Shown: positions 16,168-26,722 of the stretch, in pieces
Layout of the letters: each line of letters begins with the position of its first letter
How positions within the stretch are numbered: the stretch's first letter is position 1
Assembly: GCA_015068055.1 (NCBI GenBank)
Contig: SVLG01000009.1
Coordinates: forward strand, 1 to 39,573
Direction of reading: 5' to 3'
DNA from: Oscillospiraceae bacterium
GTDB taxonomy: Bacteria > Bacillota_A > Clostridia > Oscillospirales > Oscillospiraceae
Length of the DNA stretch: 39,573 nucleotides
Notes under the pieces: generated by a model
The model's database searches: none
What the model was told of the DNA's origin: nothing
What the model saw: only the letters and a program-made list of their open reading frames with translations
Position numbers and translations under genes: made by a program

Positions 16168-17268
16168 CTACGCTTTTTCCGCCGCAATCTGTATGAGCTC
16201 CCGCTCCGATTCAATGTCCCCGGCGTAGGGATACGACTTTGCGCACCTTACAAAGCGAGCCATGATTTTCTCTCCGCTTTCGGCATCCTTCTCAAGAAGA
16301 AGCGCCAGCGCATACTCCGTCCGAATTACCGATGGAAAGGTTTTCATTGCTTTCATCAGCTTCTTCTGGGACTTATCCAGCCAGCAATCCATGATTTCCG
16401 GACGGCACTCACCGATCAATTCCACATACATACGGTCGCAGCGCATAAGACCACGATAAATACCGGCCATGCTGCTCCCGTTGTTCATCATGCGTTCCAT
16501 CAACTCATCAGCTTCCTTAAAGCGCTGCTGATCCATAAGACGGTTGCAGGCAAAGACGCCAAGCGTGGCCAGCATGCTGTTTTTCATGGCGTCGTCCGAT
16601 GGCACGGCAAACCATTCCTCCGGTAAATCACGAAGCCGCTTTCCACGCGCCGTCTCGGCACTGATTTTCATCTGTATCCAGAAAGCACGCAGGGCTGCTT
16701 TGTCCTGCCGCAGCGCCCGCGCATTGTAACCATCGTTGTCCACTTCACCCATGCGCATGGGAATGCCATTCATCAGGCCAAAGAGAATGCCAATCAGCGC
16801 ACACATGAGTGTGATCGCGGATGCCAGAGGCCGGTCGGCGAACAACAGCCAGAGCAGCAGATTAACAACGCTGACAATAAGATTCATCAGCGATCCACCC
16901 AGATTGTAGAGTACCACGGGGATCTCACCGTCCACGAGTTCCGGCGGCTCCATAAGGCACTGGCCACCGGTACCTGCCAGCGAAAAGCGACGAAAGCGAA
17001 TCCGCTCTCCATCTTTTATCCACATCAGGCTGAAAATGCGGTAGGAGCAAAAGCTGTAACCGCTCAGAAGACCGAAAAGCAGATGTCCCGCCTCGTGCAC
17101 CGCTATCTGCAGCAGGATAAAGGCATACATCAGGATAAAGAGCAGAAGCAGAACCGGCAGTCCCCCGCCAGTCTCATCAGCGGCGCGGGCCATCAGAACC
17201 CCACAGGCCGCGCCCAGCAGCACAAAGGCCGCAATTCCCATGTAGCGGCCCCATTGAATTTTCCTCAT
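16168..17268 (-). CDS. M50-like membrane metalloprotease with C-terminal helical domain
   Basis: A 366-residue membrane protein. Hydrophobic segments lie near residues 11-30, 36-57, about 125-150 and 155-170. The zinc motif is HEAGH (H58-H62) inside AVHEAGHLLFGLLSGY, as in site-2-protease-like enzymes. A second-half NGIPM...NDGYNA section may supply the distal Asp ligand. Residues about 190-366 are soluble and alpha-helical, resembling tetratrico-type repeats, a layout seen in other clostridial M50-like proteins. Substrate unknown. The ATG follows GGGGGAG by 6 bases. It is 28 bases downstream of a CPBP protease gene, so the two are probably co-transcribed. Confidence 0.75.
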   Translation of the reverse strand: MRKIQWGRYMGIAAFVLLGAACGVLMARAADETGGGLPVLLLLFILMYAFILLQIAVHEAGHLLFGLLSGYSFCSYRIFSLMWIKDGERIRFRRFSLAGTGGQCLMEPPELVDGEIPVVLYNLGGSLMNLIVSVVNLLLWLLFADRPLASAITLMCALIGILFGLMNGIPMRMGEVDNDGYNARALRQDKAALRAFWIQMKISAETARGKRLRDLPEEWFAVPSDDAMKNSMLATLGVFACNRLMDQQRFKEADELMERMMNNGSSMAGIYRGLMRCDRMYVELIGECRPEIMDCWLDKSQKKLMKAMKTFPSVIRTEYALALLLEKDAESGEKIMARFVRCAKSYPYAGDIESERELIQIAAEKA

Positions 17269-17296
17269 CCTGTTCTCCCCCTCAAATCAAACGCCA

Positions 17297-18007
17297 TTAA
17301 CGTTCTTTTCTTCGCAGGAGCCAGAACCCATAGATCACGCAGATGAGCGTTACCAAAATGGCCGTCAGCACGCTGAAGGTCTCGCCGGGCTCAACGGCAA
17401 ATACACTGGTTGTATTGACAAAGATATGCGAGACAATGCAGGGCCGTAGGCTGCCGCTGACGAGGAAAATAGCCGTATAGCAAAAGCCGATGCCGGAGGC
17501 GTAGACAAGCTGCAGAAGAGTGTCCAGCAGCGGCGCGCCGTAGAACAGATTCACAATATGTCCCATACCAAAGGTCAGCGAGGAAACGACGATGGCTACC
17601 GTCACATTCTCCTTGCTCATTTCTTTAAAGAGGAGCCCCCGGAAGATCAGCTCCTCCAGAATGCCCACGAAGCACATACTGATGATGTAAAGGACGGTTT
17701 CCAGCGGCGAAGCGTTCAAAGTAACGCCGTTCCAGAAGTTCACGCTGGAAACCACGAGCAGAGGTATGAAATACAGATAGCTCCGCCATACACCGACCAC
17801 AGGCCGAAGGCCAACATGCTCACAGAGATCCCATTTTCTCACAAAACCCAGCAGTGCAATCGTCAGCACAAGACCCACCACGCAGGTCAGCAGCTTGGGA
17901 ATACCGATGCTTTCCGAAAGGGTATCCGCATTGCCAAAAGCAAGAACATAGACAACAATGCAGCCAACAGCGAACCAGACCCCGTCTCGATCGAACAGCT
18001 TTTTCAC
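17297..18007 (-). CDS. CPBP-family intramembrane glutamic protease
   Basis: A 236-residue polytopic membrane protein. The three CPBP (Abi/Rce1) motifs are present: EELIFR (E118, E119, R123), FGMGH (H150) and HIFVN (H194, N198). Six to eight hydrophobic segments. Family members cleave prenylated proteins or peptides, or take part in bacteriocin maturation or immunity; no such partner is visible. GTG 18007 is chosen because GGAGGTG lies 6 bases upstream; further upstream the frame crosses a terminator hairpin and a promoter. The downstream neighbour is another membrane protease. Confidence 0.82.
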   Translation of the reverse strand: MKKLFDRDGVWFAVGCIVVYVLAFGNADTLSESIGIPKLLTCVVGLVLTIALLGFVRKWDLCEHVGLRPVVGVWRSYLYFIPLLVVSSVNFWNGVTLNASPLETVLYIISMCFVGILEELIFRGLLFKEMSKENVTVAIVVSSLTFGMGHIVNLFYGAPLLDTLLQLVYASGIGFCYTAIFLVSGSLRPCIVSHIFVNTTSVFAVEPGETFSVLTAILVTLICVIYGFWLLRRKER

Positions 18008-18030
18008 AAATGACACCTCCGGCATAAAAT

Positions 18031-18052
18031 GGCAGGGGCCGCAGCCCCTGCC
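18031..18052 (-). terminator. Hairpin terminator overlapping the CPBP transcription start
   Basis: Perfect 8-bp stem (GGCAGGGG/CCCCTGCC) with a 6-base loop, followed on the minus strand by ATTTTA. It follows the small membrane protein gene. The promoter at 18056-18084 should start inside its first arm (near 18049). Confidence 0.65.
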
Positions 18053-18055
18053 AAA

Positions 18056-18084
18056 ATTATACAACATCTTTATATGTGCATCAA
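18056..18084 (-). promoter_or_regulatory. Promoter of the CPBP-M50 unit
   Basis: On the minus strand, TTGATG (18084-18079), 17 bases, TATAAT (18061-18056). The -35 overlaps the stop codon of the upstream gene. Confidence 0.6.
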
Positions 18085-18479
18085 TACTTTTTCTGCAGCA
18101 CCAAATAGGACAACCAATACAGAACAAGCATCAGACAGACCGCATAGGCCGCTGCCGTGGACCAGACCTCTTCTCCAAAGGCACGCAATACGATGACCGC
18201 AAGCGATGCCAGAATGACAAACAGGGAACCGGCCCAGGACCAGGCCTTTCCGTGGATAAAGAGATTACGCTCATCGGTGGCTACGATCTCCATGCGCTCC
18301 TTATAGGCCGGATTCTTGTTGATTCTGTGTCTCTTTAGAAGCTGCAAAGAACCAACCACCAGCAGGGCAAAGCCCATAGAGGCCCAGTACTCCTCTATCC
18401 GCTCGAAGAGTCCCAGCGTCCACAAAACGGTACCGATCACGACCCAGCAAAGGCTGAGAATGTACTTCTTATCCTTCAT
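18081..18479 (-). CDS. Small four-helix membrane protein paired with an XRE repressor
   Basis: A 132-residue protein with four predicted membrane segments (about 7-25, 33-48, 82-102, 108-127). A charged loop between the second and third carries HRINKNPAYKERMEIVATDERN. The loop and layout recall DUF2178-type clostridial and archaeal membrane proteins that are often encoded after a small XRE regulator. No enzyme motif. The ATG overlaps the stop of the XRE gene (ATGA), so synthesis is coupled. Function unknown; by analogy the membrane protein may modulate or sense for the regulator. Confidence 0.7.
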   Translation of the reverse strand: MKDKKYILSLCWVVIGTVLWTLGLFERIEEYWASMGFALLVVGSLQLLKRHRINKNPAYKERMEIVATDERNLFIHGKAWSWAGSLFVILASLAVIVLRAFGEEVWSTAAAYAVCLMLVLYWLSYLVLQKKY

Positions 18480-18679
18480 TCCGCATCCTCCTCAAAGATA
18501 AATACTTCCTCAATGGTCATGTCGAAGTATCTGGCGATTTTGAACGCCAGCGTGATGGACGGGTTATATCGTCCGTTTTCCAGAGAGCTGATGGTCTGGC
18601 GGGAAACGCCCATGGACTTGGCAAACTCCTCCTGTCGTATGCCACGCTCTTTTCGTATCGCTTCAATTCTGTTTTTCAC
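18476..18679 (-). CDS. Small XRE-family repressor
   Basis: A 67-residue single-domain Cro/C1-type DNA-binding protein. The helix-turn-helix reads RQEEFAKSMGVSRQTISSLE (15-34), followed by the NGRYNPSITLAFKIARYF helix common to this class. GTG start with AGGAGG 5 bases upstream. It is the first gene of a two-gene unit with a membrane protein. Two similar palindromes flank its promoter, pointing to autorepression. Confidence 0.92.
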   Translation of the reverse strand: MKNRIEAIRKERGIRQEEFAKSMGVSRQTISSLENGRYNPSITLAFKIARYFDMTIEEVFIFEEDAE

Positions 18680-18696
18680 GTCAACCTCCTACGAAC

Positions 18697-18712
18697 GTAA
18701 AGTTAACTTTAC
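18697..18712. promoter_or_regulatory. Operator 1 of the XRE repressor unit
   Basis: Perfect 16-bp palindrome GTAAAGTTAACTTTAC between the -10 box and the ribosome site. Confidence 0.65.
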
Positions 18713-18723
18713 CTTATGGTGTT

Positions 18724-18752
18724 ATCATAGCAGATGAAAAGCAGATTGTCAA
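18724..18752 (-). promoter_or_regulatory. Promoter of the XRE repressor unit
   Basis: On the minus strand, TTGACA (18752-18747), 17 bases, TATGAT (18729-18724) with an extended -10 (TGC before TATGAT). This should be a strong promoter, consistent with the need for tight repression. Confidence 0.72.
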
Positions 18753-18763
18753 GTATACTTTAC
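18748..18763. promoter_or_regulatory. Operator 2 of the XRE repressor unit
   Basis: GTCAAGTATACTTTAC, a near-palindrome matching operator 1 apart from its centre and one arm base. It overlaps the -35 box. The centres of the two sites are 51 bp apart, close to five helical turns. Confidence 0.55.
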
Positions 18764-18777
18764 ATTTTTTCTTAAAA

Positions 18778-18805
18778 AATAACGGAGACTGTTGTCCCCG
18801 TTATT
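18778..18805 (-). terminator. Terminator after the lipoprotein gene
   Basis: On the minus strand, a 12-bp stem with one G-U pair (AATAACGGGGAC with GTCTCCGTTATT), a 4-base loop, then a run of T. It begins two bases after the lipoprotein stop. Confidence 0.8.
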
Positions 18806-18806
18806 C

Positions 18807-19676
18807 TCACCACTGTATCTGTACTTCCTTTTTTACACACAACCCGTTGTCCCAAAGCTCAAATACGGCAAAGCTGCTGTCCTCCCTGCCGTATACGCTT
18901 CGTTCATCGTTCTCGCGGATGATCATCCACTCGCAGCCGGGGGTGACCTCCCATTCCGATGGCAGCCGGTCCGGGTCAAGCTCATGACGGGCAAGAATAC
19001 TGTCGTCAGCGCCCATCTCGTAAAGGGTCAGCCGCTCGGTTGGGTTCTTTCCGGCAATGGTAACGGTGATCTTGCTGCCCTTCTCCTGCGTCTTGCCCGC
19101 AGCGGTCACGGTTTCGTTTTCCTCCACATACTGGCTCATACTGCCTCCCTCGGCAAGGCCGTTGCTGCTGATGCCGCTGCCGGCGAGAATATAAATGTTC
19201 CCTTCACTGTCCTGATAGACGGGGTTAATGTAAGCGGCCACAAATTCCGCAGCAGACGAGACATAAAGTGTGCATTCAAGCTCCAGCCGGTCACTGCTTC
19301 CTTCAAAAATGTGCATATGTCCATCGGAGAAAACGGGGCTCCCCTCTGCCGCTACGTAGTCCCCCTCTTCATCCGTAAGACGCGGCGCGCAGTAAAACCA
19401 GCCTTCCACGCCGGGGGCGGTCAATTCACCGCCTACACGCTCGGTATATAGCCGCTTCTGATAGCTCCCGGAGGGCTTAACCTCACCGCCATTAAGAATA
19501 TCACTTGCGTTATCGTTAAAGTATGCCTCTGCATCAAAAAGATCCAGATGCTCGGGCGTGACAAAGACGCCGATCAGCCGGTCACGAGAGGAGGGCTTCT
19601 CCTCCGCTTCCACCGCCAGTCGGCAGCCGCTCAGCAGCGTAAGCGCCAGTATGATGCAAGTAAGTTTAATCTTCAT
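18807..19676 (-). CDS. Predicted lipoprotein of unknown function
   Basis: A 289-residue secreted protein with a lipoprotein signal: a lysine-containing N-terminus, a hydrophobic core and lipobox LLSGC with C18. The mature part is acidic and beta-rich with no motif I recognise. Features include RLIGVFVTPEHLDLFD near the mature start and a repeated pattern of short strands. ATG 19676 is chosen because GGAGG lies 6 bases upstream; an ATG two codons earlier sits directly on the site. The first 11 bases overlap the end of the XRE gene. It is third in an operon with a DUF2975-like membrane protein and an XRE regulator, so it may be an envelope-stress or surface protein; that is inference. Confidence 0.75.
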   Translation of the reverse strand: MKIKLTCIILALTLLSGCRLAVEAEEKPSSRDRLIGVFVTPEHLDLFDAEAYFNDNASDILNGGEVKPSGSYQKRLYTERVGGELTAPGVEGWFYCAPRLTDEEGDYVAAEGSPVFSDGHMHIFEGSSDRLELECTLYVSSAAEFVAAYINPVYQDSEGNIYILAGSGISSNGLAEGGSMSQYVEENETVTAAGKTQEKGSKITVTIAGKNPTERLTLYEMGADDSILARHELDPDRLPSEWEVTPGCEWMIIRENDERSVYGREDSSFAVFELWDNGLCVKKEVQIQW

Positions 19677-19893
19677 CGTCATCCTCCAGTACACCGTCAA
19701 ATGTCAGTATATCGCCCACCTGACAGTCGAGATAATAGCAGATACGATTGATGGTATGAAAGCGCACACCCTTTGCCTTGCCGCTGCGCAAAACCGAAAG
19801 GTTGGCCTCGGTAATGCCCACCAGTGCGCAAAGCTCCTTGCCGGTAATTCCCCGCTCCTTCAAAAGCGCGTCCAGATGTACCGTAATTGCCAT
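19666..19893 (-). CDS. Small XRE-family regulator (YozG-like)
   Basis: A 75-residue helix-turn-helix protein of the YozG-like group. Seen: LDALLKERGITGKELCALVG, ITEANLSVLRSGKAKGVRF, and the family ending HTINRICYYLDCQVGDIL. An acidic tail (LEDDDED) follows. In many Firmicutes such genes sit directly after a DUF2975 membrane-protein gene, as here (10-base gap). The inverted repeat over the operon promoter is a likely binding site. Confidence 0.88.
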   Translation of the reverse strand: MAITVHLDALLKERGITGKELCALVGITEANLSVLRSGKAKGVRFHTINRICYYLDCQVGDILTFDGVLEDDDED

Positions 19894-19903
19894 ATTCCAC
19901 CTC

Positions 19904-20854
19904 TCAAATGAAGAGGTCGTTATCGTCCCGGAGTTCCTTATTCTCCCGCAGAAGTCGGCTCACTATGAGCATGACCAGCAGGAAGGCCACGGAGAACACC
20001 GGCAAACGCACCGTGGTATGAAGCCGCAGCAGGTTGCGGGAAAGAAAAAGCTGCGCAAGATCAAAGCTCAGCGCTGCGCTGAGTCCCAACGAAAGTGAGA
20101 TGCGGCCGCGTCTGTAAAGCTCCCCTGCGCCAAGCACGACGGCTTCGCCGGCTCTGTCCTCCTTCACCGCTTCAAGAAGGGACAACGCTGCAAAGAGTAC
20201 CCAGAGGTCAAGAAGCCATATCAGTGCCTCCACAAGATAGCCTGCCACAAGAACCACGCTTGTAAATCCCACCGGCTGCCCCGCTGCCGTGTTGCCGACG
20301 TGCATGGCGGCGATCTCCTGAAGCAGCGCCGACAAAGCACTGCCGAAGGCGGCAAATACGAACATCAGCCCCAGCGCGCATAGAAGCACGCGAGCCAGCC
20401 GATAGATTTCGGCGGTCTCCATTCGGTCCGCAAGGCGCAGCACGCACCATGTCAGCAGCGTGGAATAGACAGCCCCGCCCGGCAAAGCCGTACCCATCAG
20501 CGCCCCGGCTTCCCCAAGCCAGCGCCCGGCCAGAGAAGGATTCACCGCCAGATAAAGAGCCATAAAAATCAGCAGGGATGCCAGCGGCAGCAGCGCATCC
20601 ATCCACCTTCTTTTGTCCCGGAGCCGGAAAAAGAGCCACAGAGGCAGCTCACTGATCACCACACACAGAGCCCATGCGAAGACGTCCCCTGTTCTGCTGC
20701 CCAGCGAAAGCCTACGCAGAAGCAGTCCCAGCGGCTCAAAGGGAAAGGACAGAACGGAGTTCAGCCATATTCCGCTGTTACTCCGCACAAATGCCAGCGC
20801 TGCACAGATAACTGCCTCTGCCGCAAGAACAATATGAAAAGCTCTATGCCTCAT
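19904..20854 (-). CDS. Polytopic membrane protein, DUF2975-like
   Basis: A 316-residue membrane protein with about eight hydrophobic segments (near 8-25, 60-75, 88-106, 125-143, 158-185, 200-235, 255-275, 282-300). The C-terminus LLRENKELRDDNDLFI resembles the conserved ending of DUF2975 proteins, but the chain is longer than the usual 160-200 residues, so it may be a fusion or a distant relative. The pairing with a YozG-like regulator supports the assignment. The ATG follows AGGAGG by 5 bases. Function unknown. Confidence 0.7.
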   Translation of the reverse strand: MRHRAFHIVLAAEAVICAALAFVRSNSGIWLNSVLSFPFEPLGLLLRRLSLGSRTGDVFAWALCVVISELPLWLFFRLRDKRRWMDALLPLASLLIFMALYLAVNPSLAGRWLGEAGALMGTALPGGAVYSTLLTWCVLRLADRMETAEIYRLARVLLCALGLMFVFAAFGSALSALLQEIAAMHVGNTAAGQPVGFTSVVLVAGYLVEALIWLLDLWVLFAALSLLEAVKEDRAGEAVVLGAGELYRRGRISLSLGLSAALSFDLAQLFLSRNLLRLHTTVRLPVFSVAFLLVMLIVSRLLRENKELRDDNDLFI

Positions 20855-20874
20855 TTCAGCCTCCTATTATCGCA

Positions 20875-20910
20875 AAACGATAATTCAATTATACAGATAA
20901 ATTATCGTTT
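20875..20910. promoter_or_regulatory. Inverted-repeat operator over the DUF2975-like operon promoter
   Basis: Two perfect 11-base arms, AAACGATAATT (20875-20885) and AATTATCGTTT (20900-20910), enclose the -10 box. A further ATTATCGC copy lies at 20866-20873, so the half-site CGATAAT occurs three times in 45 bp. Probable target of the YozG-like regulator. Confidence 0.6.
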
Positions 20911-20915
20911 GTCAA
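20888..20915 (-). promoter_or_regulatory. Promoter of the DUF2975-like operon
   Basis: On the minus strand, TTGACA (20915-20910), 16 bases, TATAAT (20893-20888). Both hexamers are perfect consensus. Confidence 0.72.
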
Positions 20916-20943
20916 TAATTCCTATGTTGCACCCTGAAACGAA

Positions 20944-20971
20944 AAAAGGAGAGGCAAAAGCCTCTCCTTTT
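20944..20971 (-). terminator. Terminator of the murD-ligA operon
   Basis: Perfect 12-bp stem (AAAAGGAGAGGC/GCCTCTCCTTTT) with a 4-base loop, followed on the minus strand by TTTTTTCG. It begins 7 bases after the stop of the alpha/beta hydrolase gene. Confidence 0.88.
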
Positions 20972-20977
20972 GAGTAT

Positions 20978-24431
<3,454 letters not shown>

Positions 24432-24458
24432 AGGGTCACCTCCCTATACCCAATATAC

Positions 24459-25703
24459 TCACTCGGAAAGCATTTTAGAAAGGGCGCTCAGAACGCCGAG
24501 CTTACCGGAGGCATAGGTGAGTCCTCCCTGCAGGAAGCCCAGGAAGGGGGCGCGCAGCGGCCCATCGCAGCTAAGCTCCAGGGACGCGCCCTGAATAAAG
24601 GTGCCCGCTGCCATCACTACCTCGTCAGCATAGCCGGGCATGGGCGCTGGCTGCGGAGAAACGAAGCTGTCCACCGGGGAGCCGGACTGGATGCCCTGGC
24701 AGAAGCGAACAAGGTTTTCCGCCGACTCCAATCGGATGGTCTGTATAATGTCGCTGCGCTTTTCCCGCGGGCCGGGGAAGCTCTCGAACCCGAGACGGGA
24801 GAGCATCTCAGCACAAAATGCCGCCGTTTTCAAAGCCTGTGCCACCGTGTGGGGGGCGAAGAAGAAGCCCTGATAAAACAGGCGGTTGCCGCCGGGAGTG
24901 CAGCCGCATTCGCTGCCGATGCCGGGAAGAGTCAGCCGTTCGGCAGCTCGCTCCACCAGATCGGCCCGTCCTGCAATATAGCCGCCGGTGGGGGCCAGAC
25001 CGCCGCCGGGGTTCTTAATGAGGGAACCGGCCATCAGGTCAGCGCCCAGCTCCGTGGGATGCTTTTCCTCGCAAAACTCACCGTAGCAGTTATCCACCAT
25101 AACGACGGTTTCGGGAGAGACCTCGTGGGCAAGTCGGGCGATCTCGCCGATTTCATCGGCGTAGAGCGCGCGGCGGTCGGCGTAACCGCGGCTATGCTGG
25201 ATGTAGACCATAGCGGGCTTCAGTTCACTGCAGCGGTCACGAATGGCCTCGTAGTCGGGGCCGCCATCCGCCGCCAGTTCAAGGCTCTCGTAACCCACAC
25301 CATAGCTTTTCAGTGATCCATGGATGTCACCCTTGATGGTGGTAAGAAGGGTGTCATACGGTTCACCGGTAACGGAAAGCATGGTATCACCGGGCTTGAG
25401 AGCCCCGTAAAGAGCGCAGGCAATGGCATGGGTACCGTTGACAATATTGCCGCGAACCAGAGCGGCCTCCGCGCCAAAGACCCGGGCGTAGATTTTTTCC
25501 AGCGTGTCCCGGCCCATGTCGTCGTAGCCATAGCCGGTGGTACCCGCAAAGCAGGCATCGCTGACGCGGAACTCACGAAAGGCATCCAGCACACGGCGGG
25601 TGTGGTACTCGGCCATCTTATCAAAGCCGCGGAACACATCCTGTAGCGCCTCCTCCGCTGCTTCCCCCATCATTTCCAGTTCTTTATACGTCATAGTCGC
25701 CAT
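24459..25703 (-). CDS. Methionine gamma-lyase / aluminium-resistance family PLP enzyme
   Basis: A 414-residue fold-type I PLP protein of the YnbB group, annotated as aluminium resistance or methionine gamma-lyase family. K230 in GSLIKNPGGGLAPTGGY is the cofactor lysine, with VDNCYGEF supplying the Asp that contacts PLP and FAGTTGYGYDDMGRDTLE near the N-terminus. The family is related to cystathionine/methionine lyases, but its physiological reaction is poorly established. ATG 25703 follows GGAGG by 9 bases and overlaps the end of the M42 gene by 20 bases; an in-frame ATG at 25694 is possible. Confidence 0.85.
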   Translation of the reverse strand: MATMTYKELEMMGEAAEEALQDVFRGFDKMAEYHTRRVLDAFREFRVSDACFAGTTGYGYDDMGRDTLEKIYARVFGAEAALVRGNIVNGTHAIACALYGALKPGDTMLSVTGEPYDTLLTTIKGDIHGSLKSYGVGYESLELAADGGPDYEAIRDRCSELKPAMVYIQHSRGYADRRALYADEIGEIARLAHEVSPETVVMVDNCYGEFCEEKHPTELGADLMAGSLIKNPGGGLAPTGGYIAGRADLVERAAERLTLPGIGSECGCTPGGNRLFYQGFFFAPHTVAQALKTAAFCAEMLSRLGFESFPGPREKRSDIIQTIRLESAENLVRFCQGIQSGSPVDSFVSPQPAPMPGYADEVVMAAGTFIQGASLELSCDGPLRAPFLGFLQGGLTYASGKLGVLSALSKMLSE

Positions 25704-26721
25704 TGGCAATATCCTCCAGAATTCCAAAGCAAAGCTCCGGTATTGCTAAAATATCCGTAATCCGTCCCGTACTGGCCGGGGAATGAATGTTGCGCAGAGG
25801 GGCAGACAGAGTCAAAACGCTGACCCCCTCCCCGCTGCGCTGGATGGCAGAAGCGTCCGTACCACCGGCCACCATTTCCTTGGTCTGCCACAGTATACCC
25901 CGTCTTTCGGCACTCGCTGTGGCCTTGCGGTACAGCGCGGACTTGTAGATCGTTCCGCCGTCCATAAAGGGAATAACGACGCCCTTGCCCAGTCGGCAAA
26001 CCTGCTTGCCTTCCTCCACACCACCAATATCGGCAGCCGTGGTTCCTTCCAGCACCAGCGCTATGGCAGGTTTCAGTCGATTGGCCGCCGTTACCGCACC
26101 ACGGCAGCCTACCTCCTCCTGCACAGTAAACACACAGCAAACATCCACCGGCAGTTCACGCTTTAAAAGTTCCAGCAGGGCGGCGCAGCCCACCCGGTCA
26201 TCCAGCGCCTTGGCCTTGATGAAGCCGTCACCAAATTCGTTGACGCTGCCATCGAATACGCCGCGGTCACCAGGCGCCACGAGCTTTTTCGCTTCTTCTT
26301 CGCTCTCCGCGCCGATATCTACATAAAGATCTTCCACCTTGGGAACTGTACTGTCCCGTTCGCTTTTGGGAACCAGGTGTATGGCCTTCAGCCCGATCAC
26401 ACCCGGGACATGCTTTGGACCGATGAAAACACGCTTGCCCAGCACCACGCGGCGATCCATGCCGCCGACAAACTGGAAGCGCAGACTCCCGTCGTCCCGG
26501 TAGCCGGTTACGATAAGGCCCACCTCATCCATGTGGGCTGCCAGCATGACGGGACGGGCAGGAGACATTTTCCCCTTCTTAAAGACGTACAGGTTTCCCA
26601 TGGCATCGCTTTCAATGGAGTCTGCATACTCCATGGCCTGCAGGAGGATTTCATCGCGAACTTCGTCCTCCCAACCGGAAACGCCAGACAGGGCACAGAG
26701 CTTTTTCAGATTTTCAAGCAT
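25684..26721 (-). CDS. M42-family zinc aminopeptidase / glutamyl aminopeptidase-like (copy 1)
   Basis: A 345-residue metallopeptidase of the FrvX/YsdC/PepA-like M42 family, which forms large cytoplasmic complexes that trim peptides. Metal and catalytic residues: H63 and D65 in AAHMDEVGL, Asp in KALDDRVGCA, the Glu pair in QEEVGCRGA, and the C-terminal ligand region RNIHSPA. ATG 26721 has GGAGGGGG 6 bases upstream; earlier in-frame ATGs lie inside the preceding gene. It begins one base after the stop of its paralogue. Confidence 0.92.
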   Translation of the reverse strand: MLENLKKLCALSGVSGWEDEVRDEILLQAMEYADSIESDAMGNLYVFKKGKMSPARPVMLAAHMDEVGLIVTGYRDDGSLRFQFVGGMDRRVVLGKRVFIGPKHVPGVIGLKAIHLVPKSERDSTVPKVEDLYVDIGAESEEEAKKLVAPGDRGVFDGSVNEFGDGFIKAKALDDRVGCAALLELLKRELPVDVCCVFTVQEEVGCRGAVTAANRLKPAIALVLEGTTAADIGGVEEGKQVCRLGKGVVIPFMDGGTIYKSALYRKATASAERRGILWQTKEMVAGGTDASAIQRSGEGVSVLTLSAPLRNIHSPASTGRITDILAIPELCFGILEDIANGDYDV

Positions 26722-26722
26722 C

